This document shows, piece by piece, positions 42,023 to 58,222 of a stretch of DNA of 64,000 nt (the first letter of the stretch is position 1; each line of letters begins with the position of its first letter). Origin of the DNA: Piscicola geometra. Lineage: Eukaryota > Annelida > Clitellata > Hirudinida > Piscicolidae. Both the position numbers and the translations under genes were made by a program. The notes under the pieces are model-generated. The model was given only the letters and a program-made list of their open reading frames with translations. It did not search any database and was not told the origin of the DNA. The stretch is from contig OX030955.1 of the NCBI GenBank assembly GCA_943735955.1, forward strand, positions 1,236,734 through 1,300,733. Direction: 5' to 3'.

Positions 42023-45000
42023 TCACATGTATAAGGCAACGTTCTCATACTCTTCAATTTTGTGCAAGGGTTCAGAGGTAGGTATGCTTTTGCTCCAGGC
42101 TAAGTTTCGTTTAAAGTTCGAGTCGTAAGGACACGTGTCATTCCTGATGGCTTGTCTGGAGTTGCTGTTGAGAGATGAAACGGAGACGGAGCGCATGATG
42201 CTGCTCAGGTTGTTGCGCAGGTAGTGGCCCCTTGGAGGCAGGTCTCTCGATCGGTTGCTGACATCTAAGGCGTCGTTTTGCGAGTGGTTCGAACGCGTTT
42301 CGTCCGCTACGACCGTGTCTGCAGGCGACTCGCCGTGCAAGGCGTGGTAAGCTATGTGCCAAATATCAGCGAGACAAACGCTGGAGTGGAAGTAGAAGAA
42401 GAGAAGGAGCGGCAGAGTGATGTTGGAGACGACGATCCACGTGATGGGTCCGAAGAGTTTGGTGGGCGTGTGTTGCAGTTCGTGCGTCTTGGCGAGGGTG
42501 GAGTGGAAGATCCAGGCAGTGATGTTGCCGATGACCAGGAAAGTGAGACAAGTCCTTCCTGGCTTGTTCAGCAGATGAGAAGACTTTTTCGGGTAGCGTC
42601 GCAAACCACTCGAAACCAAAACGACCTGACAGTTAATCGCAAATCTTCAACGTATTTTAAAAATGAATAAATTTGTATTAAAAAGTAAATTTCAAAACAC
42701 TTTACCTGCACGATGAGTTGCAGGATGCAGAGGATTGCGAGGCAGATCCTCAGAACCTCCACCTCGTACGCCTCATAATCATCATTCCTGAGCACGAAGA
42801 GGGCCGCATACAAGATTGAAACATGGTATGCCAAGCCACCGCACAAAGCCAAGAATATTAAAACGTCATCAATGGAGCGGGGCTTGCCGATGAACGACAA
42901 GGCATTCAGCTTGACCAGTGCAGCGATTGCCACGCCCATTAGGATCGAGTTCAGAATCAGGTCGACGGAGAGATAGATTATCTCAGCTTGTATCTATGAG
43001 AAATTATTGAAATTTACTTTATATTTTACATTATATTAATGAGTTACGTGAGAAAAGGTTTATTTTACATTTTTAATTGAAAAGTAAAGCATTATTAAGT
43101 TTTATAACTCAATCCTGAACTGGGTTGTACACGAGCATCAGACGGAAGAAGATGATGGAGATGATGGTTGCTACGAGGTAGAGACAACCAGTGAAGATTC
43201 CTCGATGGGACTTGGAGAAAAGAACCTGCTTGCTGTGGTCCATTTCAGCGCTATCTTCGGTCGACTTGTCTTTTTCAAATACGTCTATCTGGTTGCAAGG
43301 GTTCACATGTCAAAACAGAATTTTTATCAATAAAGTTTCTATTTAAAAAACTATATTGAGTCACAGTGAGACTGAGCGGCAAAGACCTTTCGGCCCCCGT
43401 CTTGTAGCCTAGATTGATTTGCATGAGCCGAAATGTCAAACACTCAACGCAGTGGTTTCAAAAATATTCAGCCTCCACACCCTTTTGAAAACACGTTCTC
43501 ACAATTGTTATTGACAATTATTTTTAAATTAAGTCATTCAGAAAAGGTTAAGCCTGTTTATAGTAATTATTTTCTGTATCATTTGTTCAATATTTTAATG
43601 TTGCCATTTTGAATTTGAATATCTTCAAATAAGTTGAAGAGCGTTCGAAAATGATAATTGTCATTATACTAAAACACACGCTTCAAGAGCAGCGACACAC
43701 GAGCTACTTGACGAAAACAGCCACTACTACAACTACCAAAACTACAACCACCACATTAACAACCATCACAACTACAACTACCACAACAACAACCACCACA
43801 ACTACAACTACCACAACTACAACTGCCACAACCACCACAACTACAACTGCCACAAACGACGTGCAACGACGCACACACCTTGAAGAGGTTGCAGATGCCC
43901 CTCTCCACCTTCGTTTTGTCTTCCTCCTTCAGCGAAAAGTACAAGACAGCCACTATGCTCAGACACAAGAGGCAGTACTCCAGGATGAATGGAAAGAGGT
44001 AGGGCGCCGCTGTCTTCAACAGTTCGCAAAAGGCCGAAGCTGAAAAAAACAATGACATGAAGCTTATTAAAAATTGGTTAACGATTACATACAATTCCCT
44101 GAAATGGTGTCTTTTCGGTTAGAAGATGTTTTCACATAGTCTAACATTTACGTCATACCCTTTAATTAGCTGTTTCGGCTTACAATATGCTTCAATTAAG
44201 TTTTTATGGTCTGTTGATCATGACAGCCAGGCTGGCTAGCTTCCGTGAAATAAATGAATGTGTGTTTTCAACTGCAACTACGAAAAGCTCCACCTATCTA
44301 CTCTAAAAACCCTCTTGAATTTGTCAAACACTTTTCAGTTCTTAGAATTTTAAAGCTTTATCATGTAGATACAGCCTCACAAACGGTTTCTAACTCACTT
44401 TTAAGCGGGTTTACCTTATTTTAAATATACAGAAATAATTGACTTTGCTCTGATAAGTCTTCTAAATTGTAAAATAATTGAGCGAGTTGAAAAGTCTAAC
44501 CGATGGGTTCGTCCTGTTTTTCAGTGGTCTGGTAGTAGAAGGCGGTGTCGTTTTTGTGGTAGTGGCTGGTCTCGAGGTGGATTTCTGAGCTGAGAGTGGT
44601 GATCCACATGCAGAGGTTGGTCGCCATAATGTGCACATAGCCGAACTTGTGTAAGAAGGCACTTTTGCGCTTGATGGTGAACTGTCGTGTATTTGAGTTT
44701 GAAAATATTATAAAACAAAGAATACCCTGTTTTTTTTAATTATTTTTTATTCATGAACGTTAAATTATTTTATGATTATTAAGAATTTTAATGAAAAATC
44801 ATTCCATTGCTGTGCCTCCAAAGCTGTCAACTGAACTGAACGAAAGTCGAAAAAGTCATAAATTTCATTTTATATTATATATTAAATTTTTTAAATATTT
44901 TATTAATTTAGAGACCTTCAGAGAATCGAAAGCGTCAAAGAATTCATTTTAACTTAAATTTTCAAATTTAGTTTTTTTAGTTTAATTTAAATGTTAAAAT

Positions 45001-48000
45001 TTGTTTAATTTGTTTAAATTTCATGTGAATTTAATTCATTATCGTTGTCGAGGTCGTCAGAAAAAGAACTGAATGGACAACGGGAAAGGGTTGACGTCTC
45101 TTCCCTTGAGAGTTTTCTTAACGCTGCTAAAAACAGAACGAAATGGTGGATTATAGCTGCGTCTTTTTTATTTTCTCCCCAACGACTAATTCAGTCACGG
45201 GCACGATGAGAAGGATGATGATGAATTAAACTAAAGAAGGTGTGTTGGTGCCGCTCACCATTGCTTTACACTGTCTTCTAATAATGAACCGACTAATTAT
45301 ACATAACAATATACCATTATTTCGGTTTACATTTCAAAGATGGAGTCTGTCAAGGGTAAAAGTTCAGCTATATCGGTTGCCGAATACCTTTAGAAGCAGA
45401 ATAACCACGCTACCAGATGATAAACCGCCAAATAAACAAGCTGCTAAACGATGACGCCCCAAAAAAATTAATTTGCTAAATAAGGACATACAAAAAATAA
45501 AGCTCTCAAATAATAAACCTGCTTAATAAATAATTAGGCTGTCAAATAATGGCGCTGCGGGCCGTTCTTGGAAGTCTCCTACAATAAACACAGTAACGTT
45601 TCGACGAAAAGTTTTAATTGCCACTAAAAACTGTCATTGAGCTGAAGCATTCAATGTTTCCTCCCCAATGAGAAGTCTCAATGCACTCGTCTGTTCACTT
45701 TCTCGACCTCCTTCCTTCCCTAGGAACAAGCAACTTGTGCGTCTGCTGTCTTCGCTTAAATGGGACGGTTTCAGACGAAAATGATTTTTTTAACTCTTGT
45801 TTTTTGTTTCAAGCATAATGAGCCTACCATATACCACTGAAAGCTGAGAAGACGCAGGCTTAAAAGACCTGCCGCTGTGCGATCAGCAGTAATTTATTCA
45901 ATATCACTGAAAATTACGGACTGAATACCGACTAATTTTGATCTAATAAACCTGTTTTTTAAGAATTTTAAACGTGAATTTATTTATTGTTTTAGAACCA
46001 CAAGAGTTACTCGATTCCATTTTAGAACCAAAAATATGTGGTGTTCAATAACTCCATTATTAATTTGGCTCGACTCACATGAGAGTTCTTGAAGAGCACG
46101 AACATCTGCAGCACCACGAAGAAGAGCCTCGTCATCAGTTCCCACCAGTAAGTGCTCGACGTTGTGCACTCGGTTTGCAGCTTGGAGTGGCTCAGCAGCT
46201 CGAAGATGATGTAGATGATGTGGCCCAGTCCAAACACTGCCGTGTGCAAAATTATTTTTCAGTTTAGCTGCTCCAATAATCAAGAGACCTCCATTGGAAC
46301 CGTCCTTCAAAAACGTACTAAGTATATTTACAATATACTAATGCCATACATACAAATTTTATTTGCATAAACATGGTATTTTTCTTCTTTTTTAAATTGA
46401 GACGTGATTCTGATACTTTAAATATACGCAATGGTGCTGATATGGATTAGAAGCCTCGATCAAAAGCTCTCATTTGAAAGCAACTATTTTGATTTGCATA
46501 ACTTCTGGCGTATCAATGGACTTTGCCGAACTTCAACGGGAAAGTCTTAACTTGGAACACACTCAAAAATACTCTATTTTGGTCTTCATGAATAGTTATT
46601 TGTAAAAACGTGTATTCGGAGAAAAACAAGTCAACACACATGAGATAAAACCTTAAAAAACTTACTACTTAATTTTGTCTAACCATTATGAAAACTAAGT
46701 TGAAAATACAAGAATTGGTCAAACATTAAAATGAAATATCTTTCAAATGAATCAGGCCGTGAGTCTTATGAAGATAACTCAAAAATGGTCTCCTGCTGTC
46801 AAAATATCGTACTTAGCAAAGCTTCCAATTTAAGCAACATTTGAAGCACTTGAATCAAAAGCAAAAAAAATGTTTAAACTCCAAACTATGCACTTCAACA
46901 TTTGAAACTGGTGCTCTGAAAGTCTATGGGGGTGAATGAAAATTAGCAGCCCAAGTGGCTTTGATGTTCCAGCGGGTTAACGCCCCAATTACATTTTCTT
47001 ATTATTATTTTATTCCATTTGTTCTAATTATTTTTTTACATATATTTTTATTATTATGCTCATTGTACTCACGGAGAGAGCCGATCCTCAGGAAGAAGCT
47101 GGAGCCGTTGTGACTGAAGATGCCACCAAGTCGAGACAGATCGATGAAGACATCCTCGTAGACGTCTTCCTCTTCCTCCACCTTGGGAATGTCCTTCAGA
47201 AAGACTTCATCATTGGTCCTCGTGTCCACCATCTTGTCTCTCTGCACCTTTCTCTGCACCCTGCTCCTGCTGTTTATGCGTATGTACCCTCGTATGTCTT
47301 CTTCCTTCTCCATATTTGCATTGTTGTGGTTGTGGCTTCCTTTTGCATGTGGGTATTCCTTTATATGCAAGGTCTTGGAACTTCTTTTGGAATCTACAAA
47401 GTCGCTTTCTTCTTCGTAATAGTTCGGCTTGCGGAAGGACTCGATCGGTTCGTCTTCACTCTGCGTATCACGTGTAAATTCGGTCTTCTTTTCATTATTG
47501 TTTTTCTTATTTCTTCTTTTATGCAAATACTGGTCGATTTCAATGTATATGTAGAATATCGCCGCCACGCTGTAGAGGTATACTCCAAAAATCTGAAAAG
47601 AAATTTGTTATTTTCAAGAACTCAAAACTAGTCAATCAATCAATCAATCAACCAATCAATCAAATAAATTTCCATAGCTATACTAAAAGATTAAATTCAA
47701 AGTAATCTTTATTGAATGTACGAATGTAGTCTCACAGTGGAAGCCATCCGGTTAGGCTTTTTGTAGAATCCGATGATGGAGTGGAGGATGGCGATGATGA
47801 CCAGGAGGGAGCCGTAAGTGAAGAAGACCATCCCTGAGATGCCTGCCCTGTGCGTTGGAGTGTGGTCGAGTGTATTAATGTATACTGCCAACTCACTTGA
47901 GATTTTAAAGGAAGTTTAATCATTCGCACTTTTAGAATACAATTAATTTAAAGTTGCTGACTCTCAAAGACAAGCCAAAGTACGAAACAAACTATTGAAT

Positions 48001-50526
48001 GAGACATGTTGCCTTCGCATGTTTCAATGCAACTACTTACTCGAAGAAACACGCTGAGTCTTACAACTAACTCGAGCTTACACGCTGAGTTTCGCAAGTT
48101 TTTCAACACAATTTTTATGAAAAGCTTCAATGCAGATTGTGTTTTGAAAGCCTCAAATTCGATGCACAAGAAGCACTAGTTTTCACATCTCAGATCGGAA
48201 CCTCTATAACAAAATCATATTTAATTTTTTTTGCTTCCAGTTTCTCACGATTCTTGGCACATCCCTGCAATTACTACAAGTTTATCTCAGTGAGAGGAAA
48301 TCTCAAAGAGAGCATCAAAAAAGCAAAGGTATTCTGCAATCTGTCAAGGTCGTCAATGACTTGACTGAACGTGGAGTGCGTTGGTTCAAGAATTTGACTG
48401 AAGCTTTAGACGCAATAAAAACACGAGCAATATCTTCTCTGAGGGACATATAGAAATATATACATATACATATACATCAGTCGTTTGCAGTTAATGGCAA
48501 ATTACAGTTAAAGTCCAATTAGCATAAAAGATAAGACTCAGATGATTATTGAAAATTAATTTTAATACTTTGATTTCGACTTTAAATAAAAATAAATTAG
48601 AAAAACATTTGAAACTCCTATTGGTGCGTTTTGCAGGTTTTAAATCATGATCGTTGTCGCAGGTCTTGCATAAAACATTGACAGCGTTGCGCAGGTTCTG
48701 ACTATTTTTTTCTCTCTTTCAACTAAAAATCTTGGATACGGGTATGTCGTCAGTGCTCAATAGTATCATACTGTTGATATGTCATAAATTACTTACCTCT
48801 TGTGGAGCGTATAATGTCTTTTAAGACACCCATGAAACTGTCAAACAAAAACGGACGGGTTGAAATAGGCTCAGCTCTGAGAACCCTTGAAATCACTCGA
48901 CTATTTAAATGGATTCTAAACTCGGAACGGACGCCATATTAAGGTATGCCACGTGTCCCTACACTCGAGAGGCCAAGAAGCAGTTTTGAACCGTTTGAAA
49001 AAGGAAATTGTTAAGCTGTTTTTAACAATGTAATGAGATAACATGATCTCGTAAAATTGGACACTTGAAAAATTGAAAATATATACCGTAAAATACCGAT
49101 ATTTTTGAACACCCTTAATTTAAAGACATATTGAAAGTATTTTGTTTATCTTTATCGTTTAGAAACTGTTATTGGTAATATTATTTTGATTATATAAACC
49201 GTTTGAAACAGTTTTATTATAGAATTGTCAACTATTGAGTTTAATTCTTATTTTTCAATTGACATTCAATGAATACTATTCATAGTAGTTTCACATTACA
49301 CCCTGTCAAGGGCAGCAGGTTTGGGTCAAAGCAAAAGATCAAATTCTTCAAATTATCGATGTTTTTTTTCACTAATCAAAAAATATTTTTTTGCATTTAT
49401 TAAACATTATTTTGGCAGTTGTTTGCTTTTATTATCAGAAAATCTCAAACCATTCGTTTAGATTTATCTTTTTTAATATAAAAAAATCTATGAAACTTTC
49501 AAATATTAAATATTTTTTATCCGTCATGTACTGATTTCTTCTTATATGCCACGTTTAAACATTTTTTTTTATTGCATTTTTTTTCCAATCAGGCTCACTA
49601 ACTGAACGAATAGCACGTGATTAAGTGAAGCATCAAATAATAATAATATTATTTATATAAAAAATAAAAATAATAAAAACGATTATCGGAACTAACATTC
49701 GCAGTTGTTTCGAAGGAGACTTGTCGCGGCTGCTGGGGTCGATAGTGACCACCACACTCACCTTCTGAGAGAGGTTGCTGTCTCTTGACTTCGAATAACG
49801 ACTTTGCTGTTGCTGTTGTTGTTTGGAGGGCGTGCTACGAAAATCGTTCATGCTTTTGGATAAACCGCTTTGTCGGAAAACGCATGCCAAGCTGTCCCTC
49901 TCAGTTTCGGCAGCTGGAGGAGGGTGAGAGAGTGCTGGTGGTGGTGAGAGAATGGTGAGAGAGTGGTGGTGGTGGTGGTGAGAAAGTGTTGGTGGTGGTG
50001 AGAGAGTGATGGTGGTGGTGAGAGAGTGCTGGTGGGGGTGAGAGAGTGATGGTGGTGGTGGTGGTGGTGAGAGAGTGGTGGTGCTGGTACTGGTAGTGAT
50101 TTAATTAGTGATAATTACTTTTTTGTGGATCCATTCCAACATTAAAAAATTGAAAATGGATTAGATAAAAAATTCGCCCATAAAGGAAATGAGTGAGTGG
50201 ATGAGGGTTGATAGAATGGTTCGATCATAGGTATGTAGAGTCGATTCATTTTCTATAATTTATTTCTAATTAGTTTAGAAACATCATCGAAAACCTTGTT
50301 TTAAAATAAGTTTACATTTTTATTGTTTTTAAAATAACTTTATAGACTTTCTTAGGGTATCTTAAGAAATTCTGGTCTCAGGCTTAAACCTCAATAACCA
50401 GATCTTTTTTTTTTTACATTCAGCACTCTTATTGAGGGTTTTTATTGAAATTTAAACATAGATTTTTTTGTTAAAATAAAAGTTATAGTAGAACTCACAG
50501 TTGGAATATTCCATTTGCTTTGCCAT
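42023..50526 (-). CDS. OTOP: Otopetrin family proton channel
   Basis: Plasma-membrane proton-selective channel of 12 transmembrane helices. Eleven exons with closing phases: 50526-50499, 49913-49697, 48837-48797, 47833-47736, 47592-47073, 46236-46079, 44681-44501, 44039-43879, 43288-43133 (or 43121), 42993-42706, 42625-42023. The product is about 816 aa. Twelve hydrophobic segments can be counted, from MVFFTYGSLLVIIAILHSII to GPITWIVVSNITLPLLLFFY. Family-diagnostic stretches are HIMATNLCMWITTL, HSSVCLADIW near the last helix, and GLRRYPKK before TM11. The N-terminus (MAKQMEYSN start) is cytosolic and carries a poly-Gln run. Exon 5 encodes TM2 followed by a long charged segment before TM3. An 11th-exon tail of about 80 residues is Ser/Asn-rich. 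Invertebrates often have several OTOP paralogues; which one this is cannot be decided here. Confidence 0.92.
43722..43858. repeat. ACC/ACA/ACT trinucleotide tract
   Basis: Fills the otopetrin intron end next to exon 44039-43879. Confidence 0.9.
46925..46990 (-). repeat. Hairpin-type dispersed repeat, copy F
   Basis: On the minus strand: TTGGGGCGTTAACCCGCTGG, then AACATCAAAGCCACTTGGGC; in an otopetrin intron. Confidence 0.6.
49916..50098. repeat. GGTGGTGAGAGAGTG minisatellite
   Basis: About ten variable copies directly upstream, on the minus strand, of otopetrin exon 2, whose acceptor CTCCAG lies at the array edge. Confidence 0.9.
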
Positions 50527-51574
50527 CAAGGATCTTCGTGGAACATGCAGTTGTTTCTAACTGTCTCTAGACTGAAACTCCCGCTTTTTCAAAGTATTTT
50601 TAACATTTTAAAACAAAAACTAAGTTTTAAATTACGTTGTTGAAGGTTCAAAATTGTAATTATCTTTGAAAAAAGTATTTTTGCAAATTCTGGCACGGGC
50701 TCTTAACGCCTATATTTCTCTATCAAGTTTCGAGGCCCATGCAACTTCGCAGCTGCGCACTCGAATTGATTGCTCTGTCTCTTATAAACACTTCAAAACA
50801 ACTTTTTTAAACATTTTATATATAATTATTTCATGATTATTTTATTTATTTATTTGTTTCTGTTGATGTTAGTCGAAAAGAGATCCAGGAATTGATTTGG
50901 TTAAATAACATATTTTTAGTAAATCATTAAAATAATAAATTCAATTGCCCTGCTCGACATTTAAGAATAAAAGAGTGTCAACTCATATGGGCATTTTTGC
51001 GATCTTTTGTGACTTTTCCAGTTTGCAATTATTAAAAGACTATGCAGTATTTTTAATTTAAGGGCTTAGCCCCTTGCCCTTGCATGGAGAAAGTCTTTTT
51101 AAAAGTTACACGCGTGCGAGCCTGCTGAAATGACACGGGTCTTCAGAAACAGCTTTCGTTTTCATTTTATATACATATATTTATTTTCCATTAAAAAAAA
51201 TAAATTCTGTGAGATTATAAATGTTAAAAAATGTGTTTCAATTATATAAAACTTTAATTCATTATCGTAAAAACCTCAATAGAGCCTTAAAATAAAAGTC
51301 GAAGATTCAGTCAATCTTTATTTTTTTCGTCTGGAACAAACGCCACCACTTAGCTTCCACCACTTCTAAATGACTCCTTCCAGCTGGTCACACATTCTGT
51401 CTTTGTCATTCATCTTGCAAATCCCTGCACCAGGTGCTATAGGCTTCTGACGTCTTTATCTGTTCCTCCACAATTATCAGCAAAGCCTGTGAAGCTTTCT
51501 TATTTTTCTATCGCTTCAGTTCAGACGTAAAAAACCAACTGAAGATAAGAAGCCTTTCGTCTTTTGAATGAAAT

Positions 51575-51700
51575 ATGGCGGATAAGAGCGAGATTAGTGA
51601 GAAGTTATCTGCTAGGTGTTCAAGTGACGATGTAGATCTGATAAGGCGTACAAGTACGACCCTCTGCCAGGCGATACCTTTTTTAACTGATCATTTTTAA
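51575..51700 (+). CDS. Possible small ORF or first coding exon, unidentified
   Basis: A 41-codon ORF with a favourable start context (AATATGGCGG) in an otherwise AT-rich intergenic stretch. It begins MADKSEISEKLSARCSSDD and has RRTS near codon 26. A GT at 51655 could be a splice donor. No downstream exon on this strand was found before the eIF5 gene, so it may be chance. Low confidence. Confidence 0.18.
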   Translation: MADKSEISEKLSARCSSDDVDLIRRTSTTLCQAIPFLTDHF

Positions 51701-53226
51701 GAGCTCGTTTCAGTGAATGGTCTATAAACGATTAGTGATAATCTATTCTTTCTTTACTGATACTTACTTTTTCCAATTTTATTTAAACCCAAGTTATACT
51801 GAGTTTTAGTGTTCACAGTATGATACGAAAATTTAAAAATGATAAACTCTTTAATATTCACAATCTCCCTTTAATAAGTGAGCTTCAAGTGTGATACTTC
51901 ACTGTTAGGTTGATTTATGGATGGCCACAGTACAAAATTCAGGACCCTTGAAACAATACTCTAAAAAAGCAATTATTGGCATTTCAGATCACGTACAAAT
52001 TTGTGAACTTACACAATTTTATTTAAATTCAAAATTAATTTCAAACTAGATATAATGTAAATTATTATTTTTAAATTTAACCTAAGTCAATAATTTTTTT
52101 TTCTTTTCATGTTTCAGTTAAAAAAAGTAAGAAATAAAAAAATGAATTATTCTTAGAAAAACCCCGTCAAAACCTTATTTCAATCGATAAAAAACTATAT
52201 TAATCAAAAAATATTTCTTTCTTTACACATGAATTAATTTTTTTATTCAAACTTTATATATTTTTTTAATGAATAAGTTTGTTGAAGAGGACACTAGAAG
52301 ACAACCACTGCAAGAAGAGTGCAGGCTCATTTCTTCTGCGTGCACTCGAACACCCTTCGTGCTAGTCTTTCTCGAACAGGAGAGATGAACGAGTACAATG
52401 CAGTGGTCCTAAGGCGGCAGACTTGAGACCCTTTAACCTTGCTCGGGGCTCTAAAGTCACAACAACTTTTTTTAAATAACTAAAATAGTTTTAGAGAAAG
52501 AATATTCAAAACGTTATTAGTACATACTATACTCATTCGTAATAATATGTAATTTTTTTAAATTGATGGTATTTATTTTTATTTATTTAAAAATAATAAT
52601 TTTCAAAAGTGTTGCAAATGGAGGCTAATAAAAAAATAATAGTGTAATATGGGATAGGCGGTTGGAATTCATTAAAAAGCAATAATACGTCATAAAACAT
52701 CTATTATTTTTCATTTTTGAAACTGAAATTAATAAAAAAGCTACAACATGTTTTAAAACTTATAATTATTTTTTATTTTTCAAAGATAAAACCATATTTT
52801 TAACATTTAATGAAAAAACAATAAAACTTCATACAACTTTTATTTGTTATTAATAACATTGAGTAAGATAATTCTATGATTCCAATACATAATTAATTTT
52901 TAAAGATGACTTGTGAAATGCAACATTTTTTTGTCGGCTAATAAATAGTGTCTCTTTTACTGCACTTACAATTACAATAAGATTACAATTAATTTTTAGA
53001 TCACTTGTTAACATTTAGTTTTAATTTTTGGAAAATATTTATATCAAAACTTTTGAAAGTCAAAAAAACGTGCAGGCTTAAAGCGAGCGGTAGGACAGCA
53101 ATCCGAAGAGTTTTTTTGCTTCATTTTATCATTGGCCTCAATCTTAAGCAGCTTATAATTTTAAATACAAACTTATCCAAAACCTCGGTATCCCATATTC
53201 TACGACTAGTCAATAATACACGACTG

Positions 53227-53296
53227 TCAATCAATCAATCAATCACTAATGATTTGTATAGCGCCCTTTACTAAGTGAACAAAAGCGCTCTACATA
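53227..53296. repeat. CAAT tract plus TATAGCGCCC-type dispersed repeat
   Basis: CAATCAAT then ACTAATGATTTGTATAGCGC, then CCTTTACTAAGTGAAC and AAAAGCGCTC. Nearly identical to 58454-58518; AGCGC and GCGCT are complementary and could pair. Confidence 0.8.
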
Positions 53297-53331
53297 TAAA
53301 TTTGTTAAATAAAACGGTTTTTAGACCACTA

Positions 53332-53334
<3 letters not shown>

Positions 53335-53368
<34 letters not shown>

Positions 53369-53385
53369 ATATATATATATATATA

Positions 53386-53450
<65 letters not shown>
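53335..53450. repeat. AT microsatellite
   Basis: (AT)n with two ATCTAT breaks, intergenic. Confidence 0.97.
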
Positions 53451-53454
<4 letters not shown>

Positions 53455-53646
53455 TTAAGTATAAAAAAACAAACAATCAAAAAAACAAACAATCAACCTC
53501 AATAATCCAACCTCACCCACACCACCATGACAATCACCGTCAAAAAATCACTATCACCACAAAAAAAAAAAAAAAATTTAATCATCACTACAGTACAATC
53601 ATCACCACATCATCCTTAAAACCATAAAACACAATCATCATTTTTT

Positions 53647-53802
53647 TCAATTTTTTGTCTTGCCACTGGTGCCGAGGCTGCGATAGAGGGTGAAGAAGAA
53701 GTCCTTGTCAGCACTGGAACTGCTGCTGCTATGGAAGGTTTTCTTCTTTATGTCGCAGCTCACTTGATTTCCTGCGGCCATCTTGGTCTGCAGCGGCCAT
53801 TC
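53647..53802 (-). CDS. Orphan terminal exon, unidentified protein
   Basis: A 156-bp phase-0 open stretch on the minus strand after a plausible acceptor (TCTGTTAAG), starting EWPLQTKMAAGNQVSCD, with KKKTFH, a six-serine run (mixed codons), DKDFFFTLYRSLGTSG, and a TGA stop at 53649-53647. The GC-rich, codon-like composition stands out from the AT-rich surroundings, so I read it as a last coding exon. Alternatively the internal ATG at 53781 with a GTGAGC donor six codons later would make it a first exon (MAAGNQ). No partner exon is visible either way between this exon and the neighbouring genes. Confidence 0.35.
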   Translation of the reverse strand, partial: EWPLQTKMAAGNQVSCDIKKKTFHSSSSSSADKDFFFTLYRSLGTSGKTKN

Positions 53803-54625
53803 CTTAACAGATTCAAAACAACCAACATTCGCACTAAAAACATTCTACTTAAATAAATTTAATTTTTATTTAGACTTAAGATTCTAAAATTTTAATATAT
53901 TATACCCAAAACCGTTTATTCTACAAAATTTTCCTTCTTATTCTTATTACTTATTCTATTGAAAAAGTATGAAACGATTAAACTTTAATCATTAGAGTAT
54001 ATTTTAAAATACTTTTTGAAAGAAAAAGAATATTTACAATCTTTCGTTTTAAACGGCCTTTCACATCACGCATGTATTATTGAAATTATTTCTTTACGCC
54101 ATTTTGGTGCACGGCTCATTACATCGGAAATTTGTTCTCAAGTCTTGGTATCGTATAATGTTATATGGTGAGGAGATTTTCAACGTAAAGAGTTTTTTAA
54201 TTTAATTTATTACATATTTTGTTTAATAATTGTCTTTTCATTATTTCAAAATGTATCACGCATGCATGACGAAACTAACTTAAATGTGACCTCCAACAAT
54301 TTAATTAAACATTTTTCAAGTTATCACATTGTTCATAAAAAACTAGAAATAAGAAATACAATTATTCATGTTAACAGATGCTTTAAAAATGTAAGATTCA
54401 AAAGTTTCTATGAAAAACTTAAACACCAAACTGTTCGCCAACAGGTTTACAAAGCTTGAGAGATCCATCTAAAAGCAGGCGCCACTTAACCCGGAAGAAC
54501 ATCGCAAAAACGTTTATGAATTTCGTTGAAAACTTTCACTCTGACCTAGCCAACAGCAGCATCATCAGAAGCGTCAGACGAAGCAGACATAAAGACATAC
54601 ACAATAAAAAGCACATCCCGCAACC
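53803..54625. other. Upstream region of eIF5
   Basis: AT-rich; the more GC-balanced 54440-54625 stretch is probably eIF5 5' UTR. An open frame there (54456-54695) has no protein-like features and overlaps the real start in another frame. Confidence 0.4.
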
Positions 54626-57683
<3,058 letters not shown>

Positions 57684-57868
57684 CTTTATATTATTGCTGG
57701 GCTGGCAACGGCTCCATCACTCATCATTATCATTATCATCATAGCCACCATCATCATCATCATCACCCGTTGCCTCCCCTATATATGAGTTCTTTAATAT
57801 AACTATTCCCAACACATTTGGCTTTCTTCTTATCTGTTTCATTCTATCTCCACTTTCAAGACTTCTTT

Positions 57869-57874
57869 AATAAA
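57869..57874 (+). other. Candidate eIF5 poly(A) signal AATAAA
   Basis: AATAAA 186 bp after the eIF5 stop, at a usual 3' UTR distance, before the convergent thymosin gene. Confidence 0.55.
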
Positions 57875-58222
57875 TCGATTTTAAGCCACTTGTCCTTCAA
57901 GCAAGTAAGTACTATTCTAAAGTTCGTGACCTTGTAGCAGTGCTTTTAAATACATGCCCTTGCAGCAATTCCCGATTGTGGTTGAAGAGGCTTAAGTAGC
58001 GACGCTTAAATAACTACTTAGTATCGTTCGAGAGAGACAATAAAACCTCGTGGTTTACAACTTCATTGGTATTTAATCGTGTCCAAGCAGTTTAAAGCAT
58101 ATGAAAGAAGAATCGTTTGAACGTTACAGACATGTAAAGAAATGCTGAATAAGAGAGATGGTTGGTGTGTCATGAGGTGAGTGAGGACTATGACGGAGTG
58201 TCTGTGTGCAGGCTTCAGTGCA

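Larger units (their letters stand above)
50527..53646. other. Long AT-rich intergenic region upstream of otopetrin
   Basis: Holds the doubtful ORF at 51575-51700, a TATAGCGCC-type repeat at 53227-53296 and an (AT)n run at 53335-53450. Otherwise no coding-like sequence; the otopetrin promoter is presumably just above 50526. Confidence 0.45.
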
